Source: Burkholderiaceae bacterium
Lineage (GTDB): Bacteria; Pseudomonadota; Gammaproteobacteria; Burkholderiales; Burkholderiaceae
Direction of reading: 5' to 3'
Length of the DNA: 8,083 nt
NCBI GenBank assembly: GCA_947461805.1
Contig: CANHMJ010000061.1
Location: 1-8,083 of the forward strand
The notes beneath the pieces were generated by a model, which searched no databases, was not told the origin of the DNA, and saw only the letters and a program-made list of their open reading frames with translations. The translations under genes were made by a program, and so were the position numbers. Shown here one piece after another: positions 1-5,785 of this stretch (the stretch's first letter is position 1; each line of letters opens with the position of its first letter).

Positions 1-47
1 CCAGCCAAAATTAAAGGTTTGATGTGACGACTATGGAGACTGGTCAT
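1..47 (-). CDS. nuoF: NADH-quinone oxidoreductase subunit F, N-terminal fragment (cut by window edge)
   Basis: Only the first 15 codons are inside the window, reading MTSLHSRHIKPLILA from an ATG at 47. This matches the NuoF N-terminus I remember from Burkholderiales (MTSLHxRHIKPLILAG). The family subunit binds FMN, NADH and the [4Fe-4S] cluster N3 and oxidises NADH at the tip of the peripheral arm of complex I; none of those motifs can be seen here. The start codon shares bases with the nuoE stop (ATGA, 44-47), a classic arrangement for translational coupling, and the order nuoE-nuoF supports the call. The rest of the gene lies beyond the left edge. Confidence 0.85.
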   Translation of the reverse strand, partial: MTSLHSRHIKPLILA

Positions 48-562
48 GCTGGTAGCCCTTTTGCCGAAGTGCGCAACTCATTTAAGAGCGCATCAATTTT
101 TTCATTACTCATAAAGCTGCACATGGTTTTATTGTTCACGAGCATCACCGGGGAGTCGCCGCAGGCACCCATACACTCACCCTCTTTTAAGGTAAATGTG
201 CCACACGGCGTTGTCTCATTAAAACCAATACCCAATTGCTGCTTTAAATAGTTGGCCGCGCGCTCACCATTGCTGAGTTGGCACGGCAAATTGGTGCAGA
301 CCACAATTTTGTGCCGCCCAATTGGCTTGGTGTCATACATATTGTAGAAAGTAGCGACTTCGTCTACGGCAATGGTAGTCATCCCCAACAGCGACGCAAC
401 TTCGGAAATAACATCAGGCGATACCCAACCCACTTCCGTTTGGGCCGCAATCAGACACGCCATGACGGCGGATTGCTTTTGGTCAGCGGGATACTTCGCA
501 ATATTGCGTTCCATATCGGCGCGCGTCTGTGCAGAGAGTTGCATGGTTGGGGTGCGTGTCAT
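44..562 (-). CDS. nuoE: NADH-quinone oxidoreductase subunit E (24 kDa, [2Fe-2S] N1a)
   Basis: A 172-residue subunit of the cytoplasmic NADH-dehydrogenase module of complex I. It has a helical N-terminal part (about 10-75) and a thioredoxin-like ferredoxin domain (about 82-170). The four expected ligands of cluster N1a are present: C89 and C94 (CTNLPC, C-x4-C), then C130 and C134 (CMGAC, C-x3-C). The start at 562 is preceded by AGGA with 7 nt spacing. The next Met (residue 7, base 544) has no Shine-Dalgarno sequence, so the longer form is chosen. The gene begins 25 nt after the nuoD stop and overlaps the nuoF start by ATGA. One oddity is Cys120 in TPCGTF: as I remember the family pattern, Asp sits at this position, ten residues before the third ligand. 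Length is normal for the family. Confidence 0.96.
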   Translation of the reverse strand: MTRTPTMQLSAQTRADMERNIAKYPADQKQSAVMACLIAAQTEVGWVSPDVISEVASLLGMTTIAVDEVATFYNMYDTKPIGRHKIVVCTNLPCQLSNGERAANYLKQQLGIGFNETTPCGTFTLKEGECMGACGDSPVMLVNNKTMCSFMSNEKIDALLNELRTSAKGLPA

Positions 563-587
563 TCAATAGTCCTGGATACCTGAGCCA

Positions 588-1841
588 TTAGCGATCAATC
601 TCGCCGAACACAATGTCTTGCGTACCAATAATCGTTACCGCGTCAGCAATCATGTGTCCGCGGGCCATTTCATCGAGCGCTGCCAGATGCACAAAACCAG
701 GGGCACGGATTTTCAAGCGATATGGTTTATTGGCGCCATCGGATACGGCATAGATGCCAAACTCACCCTTGGGGTGCTCCACTGATGCGTAAGCCTCTCC
801 AGCAGGAACATGAATGCCTTCGGTAAAGAGTTTGAAGTGATGAATCAACTCTTCCATATTGGTTTTCATATCCACACGTGCTGGCGGCGATACCTTGTGG
901 TTATCGCTCATCACCGGGCCAGGATTCGCACGCAGCCACGCAATGCACTGCTGCACAATGCGATTGGATTGGCGCATCTCTTCCATGCGGATCAAATACC
1001 GATCGTAGGAATCGCCATTGACGCCAACCGGAATCTCAAAGTTCAATCGGTCGTAGACCTCATAGGGTTGCTTCTTCCGTAAATCCCACTCCACACCAGA
1101 ACCACGCAGCATGGGTCCGGTAAAGCCCAGTTGCAAGGCGCGCTCAGGTGACACAACGCCAATACCCACGAGACGCTGCTTCCAAATGCGGTTATCCGTT
1201 AACAAATTGCAGTACTCATCAACGTTTCCGGGGAAGCGCTGTGTAAACGCCTCAATGAAATCAAGCAAGGAACCGCTACGATCTTCGTTTAAACGCTTGA
1301 GGGCACTGCTACTGCGAGTCTTCGACTCTGCAAACTGCGGCATGCGCTCTGGCAGGTCACGGTATACACCGCCCGGACGGTAATAGGCCGCATGCATCCG
1401 CGCACCCGAAACGGCTTCGTACATATCAAAAATATCTTCACGATCGCGGAAAGCGTACAAGAAGACTGCCATTGCACCGACGTCTAAGCCGTGGCAACCA
1501 ATCCACAATAAGTGGTTGAGTAAACGCGTTAATTCGTCATACATCACGCGGATGTATTGCGCACGCAGCGGCACTTCGACGTTAAGTAACTTTTCAATTG
1601 CCATCACATAGGCATGCTCGTTCACCATCATCGAGACATAATCGAGGCGATCCATGTACGGCACACTCTGAATCCAGGTGCGAGTCTCGGCGAGTTTTTC
1701 AGTCGCGCGATGCAGTAAACCAATGTGTGGATCAGCGCGCTGAATGACTTCGCCGTCGAGCTCCAGCACTAAGCGCAACACGCCGTGAGCCGCTGGATGC
1801 TGGGGACCGAAGTTCAGGGTGTAATTTTTGATTTCGGCCAT
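588..1841 (-). CDS. nuoD: NADH-quinone oxidoreductase subunit D (49 kDa, quinone-site subunit)
   Basis: A 417-residue complex I subunit, homologous to the large subunit of [NiFe] hydrogenases, which forms the ubiquinone-reduction site together with NuoB. Visible marks are GPQHPAAHGVLRL (12-24), whose His residues H15 and H19 lie in the loop known to line the quinone pocket; the 49-kDa signature LHRATEKLAETR (43-54); YMDRLDYVS with Y68 at the place of the quinone-contacting Tyr; and the usual C-terminus DIVFGEIDR. Length is full. The start at 1841 follows the nuoC stop by 2 nt (TAATCATG). A GGAGG lies 12 nt upstream inside the end of nuoC, a slightly long spacing that suggests re-initiation by ribosomes finishing nuoC. 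nuoC and nuoD are separate genes here, not the nuoCD fusion of Escherichia coli. Confidence 0.98.
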   Translation of the reverse strand: MAEIKNYTLNFGPQHPAAHGVLRLVLELDGEVIQRADPHIGLLHRATEKLAETRTWIQSVPYMDRLDYVSMMVNEHAYVMAIEKLLNVEVPLRAQYIRVMYDELTRLLNHLLWIGCHGLDVGAMAVFLYAFRDREDIFDMYEAVSGARMHAAYYRPGGVYRDLPERMPQFAESKTRSSSALKRLNEDRSGSLLDFIEAFTQRFPGNVDEYCNLLTDNRIWKQRLVGIGVVSPERALQLGFTGPMLRGSGVEWDLRKKQPYEVYDRLNFEIPVGVNGDSYDRYLIRMEEMRQSNRIVQQCIAWLRANPGPVMSDNHKVSPPARVDMKTNMEELIHHFKLFTEGIHVPAGEAYASVEHPKGEFGIYAVSDGANKPYRLKIRAPGFVHLAALDEMARGHMIADAVTIIGTQDIVFGEIDR

Positions 1842-1843
1842 GA

Positions 1844-2443
1844 TTAAACGGGGCCTCCGTATTGCTCTTCCCGTACCACGCGCGGCGTAACCTCACGGGC
1901 CTCAATCGTGACCGGCTGGTAAACAACTCGCTGCAACTCGGGATCGTAGCGCATTTCAACATTGCCTGAAATCGGAAAATCTTTGCGGAAGGGATGACCA
2001 ATAAATCCATAGTCAGTCAAGATGCGGCGCAAGTCAGCATGCCCGTCAAACAAAATACCAAAGAGGTCAAATGCTTCGCGCTCAAACCAATTGGCTGAAC
2101 TCCACACGGAAGTGAGTGAGGAAACCAAGGGATAGCTATCGTCTGGCGCAAAGACCCGAAGACGTAAACGCAGATTGTGCTTAACTGACAACAAATGGGT
2201 CACCACCGCAAAACGGGGACCGCTATAGCTGCCATCAAGGTAGTCTTGGTAATCAATGCCACATAAATCAATCAGCTGCTCAAAGCCCAATGCCGGGTCG
2301 TCGCGCAAAATCAAAGCAGACTCGAGATACGTATCTGCGCGCAACACTACCGTTAACTCGTTTAAAGCTAATGTGATCGACTGCACCCGTCCGCCAAGAG
2401 CGCGCTCGACGTGGGACTGTAATTGATTCAGGCGATCAGACAT
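1844..2443 (-). CDS. nuoC: NADH-quinone oxidoreductase subunit C (30 kDa)
   Basis: A 199-residue subunit of the connecting module of complex I. It carries no cofactor and packs against NuoD and NuoB in the peripheral arm. The 30-kDa signature is present at about 121-142: ERE-AF-DLF-GILFDG-H-ADL-RRIL. It is followed by TDYGFIGHPFRKDFP (143-157), a highly conserved C-terminal stretch. The third residue of the GHADLRR turn is Ala where I remember Pro in most relatives; this is probably neutral. The start at 2443 lies 3 nt after the nuoB stop. GGAAGG stands 8 nt before the ATG and overlaps the last nuoB codons. Length is typical for a stand-alone NuoC. Confidence 0.97.
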   Translation of the reverse strand: MSDRLNQLQSHVERALGGRVQSITLALNELTVVLRADTYLESALILRDDPALGFEQLIDLCGIDYQDYLDGSYSGPRFAVVTHLLSVKHNLRLRLRVFAPDDSYPLVSSLTSVWSSANWFEREAFDLFGILFDGHADLRRILTDYGFIGHPFRKDFPISGNVEMRYDPELQRVVYQPVTIEAREVTPRVVREEQYGGPV

Positions 2444-2446
2444 TCC

Positions 2447-2929
2447 TTATGCCTTCCGCGCAATGGTGCTGGTGCGGCCAATTTTGGCTTGCAGTTGAAT
2501 AATGCCGTAGATCAGCGCTTCTGCAGTTGGTGGACAGCCCGGTACATAAATATCAACCGGTACGATGCGATCACAACCGCGCACCACAGAATAGGAGTAG
2601 TGATAATAGCCGCCACCATTGGCACACGAGCCCATCGAAATCACCCAGCGGGGTTCGGGCATTTGGTCGTACACCTTACGCAAGGCTGGGGCCATTTTGT
2701 TGCAGAGGGTGCCCGCTACAATCATCAGATCCGACTGACGCGGTGAGGGACGAAAGACTACGCCGAAGCGATCCAAGTCATAACGCGCAGCGCCCGCATG
2801 CATCATCTCCACTGCACAGCACGCCAACCCAAAGGTCATCGGCCATAACGATCCCGTGCGGGTCCAGTTAATCAACTGATCCGCTGAGGTAGTAATAAAT
2901 CCTTCTTTGAGTACGCCTTCTAGTGCCAT
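2447..2929 (-). CDS. nuoB: NADH-quinone oxidoreductase subunit B (20 kDa, cluster N2)
   Basis: A 160-residue subunit that carries the terminal [4Fe-4S] cluster N2, the donor of electrons to ubiquinone. All four ligands are visible: tandem C37-C38 (LACCAVEMM), C102 (MGSCANGGG) and C132 (VPGCPPT). The family signature runs from G118 to P134 (GCDRIVPVDIYVPGCPP). The frame is open further upstream, to 3055, but that extension reads back across the end of nuoA and has no family similarity. The ATG at 2929, giving MALEGVLKEGF, has GGGAG 8 nt before it and matches the Burkholderiales N-terminus, so it is the correct start. The gene begins 5 nt after the nuoA stop. Confidence 0.97.
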   Translation of the reverse strand: MALEGVLKEGFITTSADQLINWTRTGSLWPMTFGLACCAVEMMHAGAARYDLDRFGVVFRPSPRQSDLMIVAGTLCNKMAPALRKVYDQMPEPRWVISMGSCANGGGYYHYSYSVVRGCDRIVPVDIYVPGCPPTAEALIYGIIQLQAKIGRTSTIARKA

Positions 2930-2934
2930 AACGA

Positions 2935-3294
2935 TCACTCCCAGTCGAGAGCGCCCTTTTTCCAGATGTAGACGAATCCCACGATGAATACAAATAGGAA
3001 TACCACCATGGATGCGTAGCCTTCCCAACCGATGTCGCGCAAAGCAACACCCCAAGGGAACAAAAAGGCCGTTTCCAGGTCAAACAAAATAAAGAGGATG
3101 GCAACTAAGTAATAGCGCACATCGAATTTCATGCGAGCGTCTTCAAATGCCTCAAAGCCGCACTCGTAAGAAGAGAGTTTTTCTGCATCGGGACGGGATG
3201 GCGCCAAGACCTTACCCAAAAACATCGGCACAATTCCGACGGCAATGCCGACAAGAATGAAAAGCAAGATGGGGAAGTAATTAGCGAGGTCCAA
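2935..3294 (-). CDS. nuoA: NADH-quinone oxidoreductase subunit A (membrane subunit)
   Basis: A 119-residue inner-membrane subunit of complex I, first gene of the nuo operon. Three hydrophobic segments can be seen at about 8-28, 61-81 and 94-111. The conserved loop YECGFEAFEDARMKFDVRYY (43-62) and the FDLETAFLFPW motif (71-81) are diagnostic. In the family the loop between helices 1 and 2 lies close to the quinone channel. The start is TTG at 3294-3292. There is no ATG or GTG between it and the in-frame stop 27 nt upstream, AGGA lies 5 nt before it, and the N-terminus MDLANYFP aligns with remembered homologues beginning MNL. The protein is full length and ends in the usual KKGALDWE. Confidence 0.96.
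   Translation of the reverse strand: MDLANYFPILLFILVGIAVGIVPMFLGKVLAPSRPDAEKLSSYECGFEAFEDARMKFDVRYYLVAILFILFDLETAFLFPWGVALRDIGWEGYASMVVFLFVFIVGFVYIWKKGALDWE
2938..2942 (-). promoter_or_regulatory. Shine-Dalgarno GGGAG deciding the nuoB start
   Basis: GGGAG sits inside the last codons of nuoA, 8 nt before the ATG at 2929. It supports the 160-residue NuoB over the longer open frame that starts inside nuoA. Confidence 0.7.
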
Positions 3295-3299
3295 AGCAA

Positions 3300-3303
3300 T
3301 CCT
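3300..3303 (-). promoter_or_regulatory. Shine-Dalgarno AGGA deciding the TTG start of nuoA
   Basis: On the minus strand AGGA is followed by five bases (TTGCT) and then TTG. No ATG or GTG is in frame between this site and the TAA at 3319-3321, so it fixes the unusual start codon. Confidence 0.6.
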
Positions 3304-3360
3304 AATCTGAAGGCAGTTTTAAGTCCTAAATTAACTCTAAAAATATCCCAATAAACACGC

Positions 3361-3410
3361 CTGATTATGGACTAAAAGTCAAATATAAAAATTGACTTAG
3401 AACAAATCAG
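3361..3410 (-). repeat. Imperfect inverted repeat between tRNA-Leu and nuoA
   Basis: The outer arms CTGATT/AATCAG (3361-3366 and 3405-3410) and the inner arms AAGTCAA/TTGACTT (3376-3382 and 3392-3398) are complementary. They are separated by a small internal loop and enclose a 9-base AT loop. Read as minus-strand RNA this gives a nested hairpin starting 9 nt after the CCA end of the tRNA. It is AT-rich and has no clean U-tract, so a Rho-independent terminator is unlikely. It may be a tRNA trailer structure, a regulator site or part of the nuo 5' leader. The rest of the 3295-3418 spacer is AT-rich, and I see no convincing -35/-10 pair there. Confidence 0.5.
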
Positions 3411-3418
3411 TTACGAAC

Positions 3419-3503
3419 TGGTGCCGACGGCGAGACTCGAACTCGCACAGCCTAAGCCACTACCCCCTCAAGATAGCGTGTCTACCAATTTCACCACGTC
3501 GGC
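3419..3503 (-). tRNA. tRNA-Leu (anticodon GAG)
   Basis: An 85-nt class II tRNA with an encoded CCA. The acceptor stem GCCGACG/CGTCGGC is a perfect 7 bp with discriminator A. The D-arm is GTG-AAATTGGTAGA-CAC. The anticodon stem CTATC/GGTAG holds the loop TTGAGGG, giving anticodon GAG (reads CUC and CUU). The long variable arm TGGCTTAGGCTGT has a GGC/GCT stem, the mark of Leu, Ser or Tyr tRNAs. The T-arm is GCGAG-TTCGAGT-CTCGC. All stems pair and the gene looks functional. It lies between secG and nuoA in the same orientation, as I recall from other Burkholderiales, so it may be cut out of a longer transcript or have its own promoter. Confidence 0.97.
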
Positions 3504-3520
3504 ATTCGTAAAACCCATCA

Positions 3521-3526
3521 ATTCTA
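3521..3526 (-). promoter_or_regulatory. Possible -10 box (TAGAAT) for tRNA-Leu
   Basis: TAGAAT on the minus strand differs from TATAAT at one base and lies 17 nt upstream of the mature 5' end of the tRNA. No good -35 hexamer is found 16-18 nt upstream, so this is a weak prediction based on position and one hexamer only. Confidence 0.22.
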
Positions 3527-3559
3527 CTGCAAGAGGACTGCCAGTACTGCGCTTAATTC

Positions 3560-3595
3560 CTACAAAAAATGATGTCATTTCGCCATTTTTTGTAG
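3560..3595 (-). terminator. 12-bp perfect inverted repeat after secG (terminator or attenuator candidate)
   Basis: The arms CTACAAAAAATG and CATTTTTTGTAG are exactly complementary over 12 bp (3560-3571 and 3584-3595) with a 12-base loop. As minus-strand RNA the hairpin begins 10 nt after the secG stop and carries six U in its 3' arm. The stem is mostly A-U and the six U are followed by GTAG, so it is not a textbook terminator. It could end part of the secG transcript, protect its 3' end or mark a processing site before the tRNA. With A and T runs on both sides, it could work in either direction. Confidence 0.5.
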
Positions 3596-3605
3596 CTGTA
3601 TTTTT

Positions 3606-3953
3606 CTATTTTGGTACTGCGGGTTTCGATGGATCTTGGGCCGGGGCCGCAGGCGGATTCGCTCCGGTTGCCGCTGGCGCAGTAGTACCCGACAAAACGC
3701 CTGCATCGGCTGGCTTTTGATTACCAATCCACGTAATCGCAATCGTCGCCGCAAAGAAAACAAAAGCCAGTACTGCGGTAGCGCGGGATAAGAAGTTAGC
3801 CGAGCCGCTGGCACCAAAGACACTTCCAGAAGCGCCCGAGCCGAAGGCAGCGCCCATATCAGCGCCTTTACCTTGCTGCAATAGAACCAATAAGATGATT
3901 GCCAGGGCAGAACCCACTTGCACTACCATCAACGCTGTTTTTAACCATTCCAT
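3606..3953 (-). CDS. secG: Preprotein translocase subunit SecG
   Basis: A 115-residue inner-membrane protein of the SecYEG channel, which helps SecA-driven protein export. Two membrane segments are visible at about 4-25 and 57-76. The conserved cytoplasmic loop LLQQGKGADMGAAFGSGASGS-type stretch (24-44) lies between them. The C-terminal tail (about 80-115) is rich in Ala and Pro and of low complexity, as is common in betaproteobacterial SecG. The start at 3953 has GGAG 7 nt upstream. The gene lies 21 nt after tpiA, an arrangement found in many proteobacteria, and is followed by the inverted repeat at 3560-3595 and then tRNA-Leu. Confidence 0.95.
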   Translation of the reverse strand: MEWLKTALMVVQVGSALAIILLVLLQQGKGADMGAAFGSGASGSVFGASGSANFLSRATAVLAFVFFAATIAITWIGNQKPADAGVLSGTTAPAATGANPPAAPAQDPSKPAVPK

Positions 3954-3974
3954 GGTTTATCTCCAATTAAAAAT

Positions 3975-4733
3975 TTATGCTCGGCAAATAGCCAAGAATT
4001 CCTGCGGATCTAAGGAAGCGCCGCCTATCAACCCGCCATCGATGTCCGGCATACCAAATAGCTCTACCGCATTGTCAAACTTCACACTGCCGCCATACAA
4101 AATACCAATATGAGATGCAACATCTGCATTGAATTCTGTCAATTGCAGGCGAATCTCGCGGTGCATGTCTTGCGCAATTTGGGCGCTTGCCACTTTGCCA
4201 GTTCCAATCGCCCAAACTGGCTCATAGGCGAGTAAGGAATCCACTAAGCGGTCTTGCAAAATAGAAATTTGCCGTGCAACCTGAGTCCTGACTACCTCAA
4301 CTGCTCTGCCTGAGTTACGCTCATCGGCAGTTTCGCCCACGCAGATTACCGGGGTTAAGCCCTGATCCAGTGCTTGTAGCGCTTTCTCCGCGATCAATCG
4401 ATCGGATTCATTGAACCGGTCGCGGCGCTCAGAATGCCCAACTAAAACGTATTTACAACCAAATTCGTGGAGCATGGCCGCACTTACCTCACCCGTAAAG
4501 GCGCCACCCATTTCGGCGGAGACATCTTGCGCACCCAGCGCAAGCGTTGCGGAAGAGCATGCCGCAATTCTCTGGCTACAGTCGGATAAATAAGGGTAAG
4601 GTGGACATAAACCAAAACGGCGACCAGCTGGCATGCCTTTTTCCATTTCCGCACAGACTGTGTCAATCCAGTGGCGGCAGGCGGCTTTGCTGCCGTGCAT
4701 TTTCCAGTTACCAATCACCGTTATCGGACGCAT
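3975..4733 (-). CDS. tpiA: Triosephosphate isomerase
   Basis: A 252-residue cytoplasmic TIM-barrel enzyme that interconverts dihydroxyacetone phosphate and glyceraldehyde 3-phosphate in glycolysis and gluconeogenesis. The catalytic set is complete: N9 and K11 (GNWKMHG), H100 (VGHSERR) and E171 in the signature AYEPVWAIGTG. The flexible phosphate-gripping loop is AIGTGKVAS (175-183), and the remaining phosphate-binding turns are YGGSV (213-217) and GGLIGGASL (233-241). The start is fixed because N9 and K11 come before the next Met. The ribosome site is weak, with only an AGG 13 nt upstream, and the gene starts 18 nt after the qor stop, so it may depend on coupling to qor. Length is normal. Confidence 0.98.
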   Translation of the reverse strand: MRPITVIGNWKMHGSKAACRHWIDTVCAEMEKGMPAGRRFGLCPPYPYLSDCSQRIAACSSATLALGAQDVSAEMGGAFTGEVSAAMLHEFGCKYVLVGHSERRDRFNESDRLIAEKALQALDQGLTPVICVGETADERNSGRAVEVVRTQVARQISILQDRLVDSLLAYEPVWAIGTGKVASAQIAQDMHREIRLQLTEFNADVASHIGILYGGSVKFDNAVELFGMPDIDGGLIGGASLDPQEFLAICRA

Positions 4734-4751
4734 GCTTTAGCTAAGCCTATG

Positions 4752-5750
4752 TCAAACCGTTAAAACAATTTTGCCAACGTGCTCGCTTGATTCCATTAAG
4801 CGATGCGCCTCGAAAGCCTGATCGAGGCTATACGTTTTATAAATCACCGGTTTCAAGGAGCCTTGATTCATGATCGGCCAAACCCGCTCAAATAGGTGTT
4901 TCGCAATTTCGCGCTTAAAGGAAACGGGCCTTGGACGCAGGGTGGAGCCTGTAATCGTTAAACGCCGGCGTAAGATTTGCCCAGTATTCACCTCTGATTT
5001 GGAGCCACCCATGATGGCGATGATCACAATTCGGCCGTCATCAGCCAAACAGTCAATCTCACGCTGCAAATACGTCCCAGTGACCATATCCAGGATGACG
5101 TTCACACCCTTGCCGTCTGTGGCCTTCTTGATTTCTTCCACAAAGTCTTGGGTTTTGTAATTGATGGCCAGATCTGCGCCAAGTTGGATGCAGGCTGCAC
5201 ATTTTTCATCGGTACCGGCCGTCACAAAAACACGGTGACCTAGGGCTTTCGCAATCAAAATTGCAGTTACGCCAATGCCGCTTGAGCCGCCCTGAACCAG
5301 CAATGTTTCTCCTGCGGCAAGTTCGCCCCGCATGAAGACGTTGCTCCAAACGGTAAAGAACGTTTCTGGCAAGGAGGCCGCTTCTAAATCTGTAAAACCG
5401 GTGGGGTAAGGCAGGCATTGTGCAACTGGAGCAAGGCAGAGTTCGGCATAGCCGCCGCCCTGCACAAGGGCACAGACTTTATCGCCTACCTTGAGTCCAA
5501 ATTGATTATCAGCATGCGTCAGATCGCCGCCAATGATTTCGCCAGCAACTTCGAGTCCAGGAATATCCGATGCGCCAGCGGGAACCGGGTAATGCCCTTT
5601 GCGTTGCAACACATCGGGGCGATTAATTCCGGCCGCCAGGACTTTAATCAAAATTTCACCCGATCCTGCACTGGGTAGAGCAGGATCTGGGCGAGTCGTA
5701 GGCATCAATACCTCAGGGGCACCAAATTCACGAATTTCAACAACGCGCAT
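4752..5750 (-). CDS. NAD(P)H-quinone oxidoreductase, PIG3 family (zinc-free MDR)
   Basis: A 332-residue zinc-independent medium-chain dehydrogenase/reductase. The N-terminal GroES-like part (about 1-125) contains INRPDVLQRKGHYPVPAGAS (42-61), typical of the PIG3 branch, and lacks the zinc-binding cysteine pattern. The Rossmann part (about 126-280) carries LVQGGSSGIG (151-160) for the dinucleotide phosphate. The usual family role is one- or two-electron reduction of quinones with NADPH; the real substrate cannot be read from sequence, and other enone or aldehyde reductions are possible. The start at 5750 has AGGA 8 nt upstream. The gene follows pnp after 35 nt with no terminator visible, so the two are probably cotranscribed. 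The placement between pnp and tpiA is, as I recall, conserved in Burkholderiales. Confidence 0.9.
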   Translation of the reverse strand: MRVVEIREFGAPEVLMPTTRPDPALPSAGSGEILIKVLAAGINRPDVLQRKGHYPVPAGASDIPGLEVAGEIIGGDLTHADNQFGLKVGDKVCALVQGGGYAELCLAPVAQCLPYPTGFTDLEAASLPETFFTVWSNVFMRGELAAGETLLVQGGSSGIGVTAILIAKALGHRVFVTAGTDEKCAACIQLGADLAINYKTQDFVEEIKKATDGKGVNVILDMVTGTYLQREIDCLADDGRIVIIAIMGGSKSEVNTGQILRRRLTITGSTLRPRPVSFKREIAKHLFERVWPIMNQGSLKPVIYKTYSLDQAFEAHRLMESSEHVGKIVLTV

Positions 5751-5785
5751 CGCACAGTTCCTATTTAAAAAGCACCAATAAAGGC

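Noticed and set aside
2930..3055. N-terminal extension of NuoB by 42 residues
   Set aside because: It reads backwards through the end of nuoA in another frame, has no family similarity, and the ATG at 2929 has a good Shine-Dalgarno sequence.
3369..3398. TTGACT as a -35 box for a nuo promoter (minus strand, 3388-3393 region)
   Set aside because: No acceptable -10 hexamer lies 16-18 bases downstream (the 17-base spacing gives CGTGTT), and the TTGACT is better explained as one arm of the inverted repeat.
3540..3777. 12-mer GCCAGTACTGCG at 3540-3551 and again at 3766-3777
   Set aside because: There are only two copies, one within secG coding sequence, with no flanking similarity; probably chance.
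5751..5785. Possible terminator between pnp and the quinone oxidoreductase
   Set aside because: The 35-base spacer has no inverted repeat and contains the AGGA ribosome site of the next gene.
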